Source: Cylicocyclus nassatus (taxonomy: Eukaryota; Nematoda; Chromadorea; Rhabditida; Strongylidae). From it: a stretch of 64,000 nt of DNA. The DNA lies in assembly GCA_958299035.1 (NCBI GenBank), contig CATQJL010000316.1, forward strand, positions 46,311,585 through 46,375,584, given 5' to 3'. A program made the translations under genes and the position numbers. The notes beneath the pieces were generated by a model, which was not told the origin of the DNA, did no database searches, and saw nothing but the letters and a program-made list of their open reading frames with translations. Of the stretch, positions 60,277 through 64,000 are shown piece by piece. Position 1 is the stretch's first letter; the number at the start of each line of letters is the position of its first letter.

Positions 60277-61664
60277 GTTATCCAGAAAGACGAGTTTACT
60301 TTTAAGTGCTTCCCAACCGTCTTCTCTGTGTCGCAACGAGCCGTTATTGGCCTTAACACCACTGCAGAGTCTACTATAAATGCTCTCTTCCTCTCTTTTA
60401 GAACATGCGAAGAGTCTTGAGCAGCTTCGCCTTTCACGCGCGAGATACGAAAATGCCCAAAGTTTGACGTAGCATATATTGATCGACAAAATACAAACGT
60501 ACAAAATGCGGATTGAGTAGCTTTGAGGAGTAATTTTTATTTCCTTATATTACTATTCCAAAAATACTCAATCCATAATTTGTAAAACAAACAATTTTTC
60601 GGTTGACGTCAGTAACCAAGTACAATACGCTTGGAATGAGACACAAGGAAACTAATACTCTAAGTTTTTTTGCGAAAAAATTTTGTCGTTTTGAATTTTC
60701 AATTCGCATGTCGATAAGGTCATAAAAAAGTTTTTGGAAAGAGAGTAGAGAGTGGGGCAAAAAAGAACGAATAGATCACGGTTAGCAGTGGAATTAGTCG
60801 CAAATTCCTTTGATGAGGTAGAGTGCCAGGGGTGAAAACTGAAGTAGGTTTGTTCATAGCTATTTGAGCCGTTTGGACAAAAGAATTACCTGGGCTATAA
60901 AATCATGAATGTCTCCTTCTTTCATGCACAGTTCTCTACTGAAGCGTCTCGCTCAACAAATCTAGAAATCACGACGCTTTTGCACTAATTTTTACAATAT
61001 GCGTAAGCTTGAAGTTTTACTGAATGCAAAAATTATTCTGGATGCAAGAGGTTGTCTGCTAAAGGTCTCTTCAAGATCAATTCTGAGAAAGCCAACTACT
61101 ATAAGTATTCTAAGCATGTGTACCCAAGATTTTTTCACTTTATCTCGGTTCAAATCTCTTGCTTTTTTTGACGTTGACAAACCGTACATTTACGCTAGTC
61201 ATCCAATGTAGATTTGTGGCAACGCGCGAATTCTGAGGCATTCCCCCCCACCTTCTTCCTCTCCCAGTCAATGCTTGACACAGGTAGCTTACAAAGTAGG
61301 CTGATTATCGTTTTGGGATAAGCAGGGGGATATCGCTTTTACATAATCCGGAACAGAGCTCTTTTTGCTTGATCCGGGTGGGGCTCAGGAAAAATGCATG
61401 TATTGGCTTAGTATAGTGTGTTTGAAAGAAAAGGCTAATCAGAATTGGAAAAATACTTTGGAAATCATTTTTACCAAGGGAATCTTGAACTGAATTTTGA
61501 TGTAAAATATTAGGTTGAGAATTGAGTTTTGCAACCTCTTTAACAACTTTCATTCTTTTAACATGGTGAACTCAAATTCTGCCATTGCATAGGTTATGAC
61601 GTAACTAGCAAACGCGGCTGCTGTTCTGTCAATTCTGACGTCGCAGTGACGTTTACGGAAGGTG
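60277..61664. other. Presumed intron of peptidase gene C; no exon seen
   Basis: I looked for counterparts of gene B exons 3-4 ([21 protein letters not shown]) and found none. Only short frames on both strands are present. Confidence 0.5.
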
Positions 61665-61906
61665 CAGTCGTTTTAAATACGTATTGGTCTTTTCTACCGT
61701 ATGCCTTGCAGCCTCAATATGACGTGGATTGTTGCGGCGCCGCCTCGCTTCGGGCCTGCGCCACGTAGCGGACGCTCGTTTGGCGTAATGTGGCGAGGAA
61801 AGCAATGTGGCGCAGGCCCGAGGCGATGCGGCGCCTCACCAATCCACGCCATGTTGAGTTTGGAAGGCATACGGTAGAAAAGACCAATACGTATTGAAAA
61901 CGACTG
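61665..61906. mobile_element. 242-bp Tc1/mariner-type foldback MITE
   Basis: CAGTCGTTTTAAATACGTAT at 61665 pairs with ATACGTATTGAAAACGACTG|TA ending 61906. The inverted repeat continues through TTGGTCTTTTCTACCGTATG and a GC-rich inner part (GCGGCGCCGCCTCGC). It folds over almost its whole length. The left flank is TG instead of TA. From 61907 to 62428 no gene is seen. Confidence 0.68.
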
Positions 61907-62428
61907 TATATGGTATGTAGGAAAAACCAACAGATTTTACAGAATCGTTGAAACTTGTTTCAGGGTTATTCGATACGGTGATTACGAAGACAATACTTGA
62001 ATTGCATAGTAAGCTTTTTTTGTAAGATTACTGTAGGTCAATGGTCTAGGTCTCACTCTAAATAAGTAATGAGGGGTTGATTTAATAAATGAATATGATC
62101 GTTCAGCAAATCAAACATTCCCAGTATGCGAAGTCTTGCTAGTTTTAATTAAATATAATATTAAATATTAACTTTTTTCAAATTACAAAAGTAATTTGCG
62201 TTCTTGTTGACGAATGTGTCCGAAACTTCGCTGTGTTGTGTGTTAGCCTACCACGGTTTCTTAAAACGGCTTCCGATTTTGTTGAGTTTGAATGGAGAAA
62301 CTTAGGAAAAATCGAAAAACTCCTACCGAAAGCCAGACAAAATTATGAAGACACCTGGGTTTTTGAAAACTATCGCATCCCCTGACCTTAAAATTTTTTT
62401 GTACAATTACATACTAAAATATGACTCA

Positions 62429-62640
62429 CTAGCTGGCTTACCCGGCTCCCCAGGCTCTGTCAAAAACGATGAAGGTTCCATTCCTATCCCTGTACAACCT
62501 TTCCCTGTGCCCACTTCTACATGCAAATCCCTATTCCCGATGTGTTAGCAATCAGTATGCTCACCTAACTCACCACCCCCCCCCCCACCTCCGTAGCTCA
62601 GAATTTGCAAAAATTCGATAAAATCGATAAAAGCAAGAAA
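62429..62640 (-). mobile_element. Helitron 3'-end fragment
   Basis: CTAGCTGGCTTACCCGGCTC at 62429, next to host A, is the 3' terminus seen on the opposite strand at 13846 and at 39079. It then follows the large Helitron (CCTATCCCTGTACA, CCCTGTGCCCACTTCTA, AATCAGTATGCTC) up to a GATAAAATCGATAAAAGC word near 62631. No 5' terminus is found; truncated. A C run (62572-62586) lies inside. Confidence 0.65.
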
Positions 62641-62779
62641 TTCTGAAAACTGATGCCGCTATTCGGCCATCCGGCCCCAACATTTTTTGTGATGGATCTT
62701 GCTCATTCGGTATATGGGGGTTACTCGAGCCGCTGATGACAAACATCGTAGTCATTTCGCGCGATAGCGCCATTTTCTG

Positions 62780-63310
62780 GGTTTACGTTGGGTACACGTA
62801 AGAAGCTAAAAATCATGGATTTCGCTGAACTTTACTTGGAGGGGGGGCTAATTGACATGCTGATTACGAATATCGTACTCCTTCGGCATTGGGGCGTTTT
62901 CACTGAGTTATGGTAGGTATACTGCGGGTAGGAGAACGAAAGCCGCCAGTTTGAGCTGCCTTTCGCGGCCAACTGGTTCTTTCGCAGTGTTGGTGCATGC
63001 CGTTCCAGGACCAGCAGTCCGCAAAGGCGGCCCAAACTGGCGGCTTTCGTTCCCCTACCCGTATACTGCAGAGGAGCAAAATCTCAGTTTTGGCTGAAAC
63101 TCGGTCTAGAGAGATTCGACTTTCTGACCACGTTTAAAACATTCTCGTTGCGTTTTGAGACATTTTCGCAGAGTTACGGTAGGTACATGGCAGCGGGTTA
63201 AAATCATGAACCTGCCTGAAATCTTGGCAGGGGGTTACTTACCTAAGATGCTGTTTCAAGAATGTCGTACTCAATCCCCACGATAAAGGCAATTCGTGTG
63301 ATATAGAAGA
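62780..63310. repeat. Dispersed repeat related to the 12445-13180 foldback
   Basis: Contains AATCATGGATTTCGCT, TTGACATGCTGATTACGAAT, GAGTTATGGTAGGTA and a second set AAAATCATGAACCTG ... GTTACGGTAGGTACATGGCA. The words and order match one arm of the 12445 element. A MITE at 62926 is inserted in it. Confidence 0.5.
62926..63060. mobile_element. 135-bp MITE with 9-bp target duplication
   Basis: GTATACTGC at 62917-62925 is repeated exactly at 63061-63069. The ends GGGTAGGAGAACGAAAGCCG and CGGCTTTCGTTCCCCTACCC are inverted and the match continues through CCAGTTTG to about 46 bp. A 9-bp duplication with long inverted repeats suggests a MULE-type origin, as for 266-701, although the end sequences differ. 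Confidence 0.75.
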
Positions 63311-64000
63311 TTTAACACGACCGTAATGCTTTCCTTATAGGACCACTGCCTTTTCGGCGACTTTTACCTAAGCAAAGAACAAGGAGGAGGGAGATTTGTC
63401 GCGTGCGTTACGCATTGGGACAGGTTATCAGGATGGCGCTGGAGACCGCCATACAAAACGACCGTTTTCCGGGAAACGGCCCTTTTGAACCGCTCGCTAT
63501 CACGGCGCCTCTGATTGGTCAACGTGTCCGCTGCCATAACGAGTTAATAGTCGTTCATTTGTGTACATCTTTCGTGTCCAAGATGTTGATAGGTTTTGGC
63601 ACAGGTATATTACATGCTTCAAACTACGAATTTTCCCCGTTGAATGTAAATGCGGCTTGTTCTTTGCCAGCGCGCCGCACGCGGCGAAAGAGCATCGCGC
63701 GCGAAGGGCTTAAAAGGGCCTATACCCCCGTTTCCCCATTTCGTGAATATCTGGGATCTAAATTGGCCCGAAGGCGAAAAAATGTCCATTGAAATCCTGC
63801 AACTCACCATAACTTCACAATAATGCGGTATGACAGCGAGCAAGCATCATATTCTTAAGCAGCATACTTGTAAACCGTTACAGGTAAGGTTTTGAGCAAA
63901 TCTGGAACTTCGACCCATCTACACCCGTAACCCAAGAAAATGCACTATCCTGCGAAATCAGCATGATATTCATGTTCAGCGCGCTAAATGACCACCCTAG
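63311..64000. other. No recognisable gene; repeat at right edge
   Basis: A 129-residue frame (63403-63792) crosses GC-rich sequence (GCGCGCCGCACGCGGCG) and matches nothing I know; a frame on the other strand overlaps it. From about 63790 to the edge the sequence again resembles the 12445-type repeat (TTGAGCAAATCTGGAACTTC, ATCAGCATGATATTCATGTT). Confidence 0.4.

Noticed and set aside
63403..63792. 129-residue GC-rich frame as a gene
   Set aside because: No recognisable motif, no splice context, and an overlapping frame on the other strand.

Overview
This looks like repeat-rich nuclear DNA of a nematode, probably clade V or strongylid-like. That placement is inferred from short introns of about 47-64 bases, cuticular/secreted-type M13 peptidase genes with acceptor-like sites a few bases before their start codons (possible spliced-leader sites), and a dense load of Tc1/mariner, hAT, PIF and Helitron DNA transposons. 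No bacterial operons, rRNA or CRISPR are present. One run of 500 Ns lies at 27837-28336.

The host genes I can identify all belong to one family, secreted neprilysin-like M13 zinc metallopeptidases, and all are on the + strand. Gene A (2866-3497) shows only the last four exons. Gene B (23958-31195) is complete from signal peptide to the C-terminal CxxW motif, interrupted only by the N run. Gene C (59947-60276) shows only its first two exons and then runs towards or past the right edge. Intron positions and phases match between copies, so this is a local expansion. Two further blocks look coding but are unidentified: 7971-9166 (+) and 13979-15157 (-).

The main mobile element is a 9.47-kb Helitron (39079-48548, coding on the - strand). 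Its termini are canonical (5' TC, 3' CTAG, inserted between host A and T). It sits in the loop of a foldback repeat, and an uninterrupted paralogue of that repeat lies at 36600-37320 and supplies the empty site. The element carries a Rep/HUH domain and a PIF1-type helicase, broken by premature stops and frameshifts. Two sequence-related minisatellites in opposite orientation flank the coding part, and there are two perfect hairpins and a 4-copy ~118-bp tandem repeat. Three short relatives (13249-13846, 17569-17979, 62429-62640) share its ends.

Other layout: 1-924 is a decayed Ty3/Gypsy pol fragment split by a 436-bp MITE with a 9-bp target duplication. 4104-5715 is a hAT-type element with an 8-bp target duplication, filled with TTCGAATA-type arrays. 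Mariner/Tc1-type MITEs and foldbacks lie at 2229, 6961, 10804, 15348, 17204, 35392, 56072, 56976, 58943 and 61665. 50039-53132 is a 3.1-kb near-perfect palindrome whose left arm alone carries a 202-bp PIF/Harbinger-type MITE with a TTA duplication. A ~175-bp (CA)n microsatellite lies at 49660-49835. Regions not listed are intergenic or intronic DNA in which I see no supportable gene.
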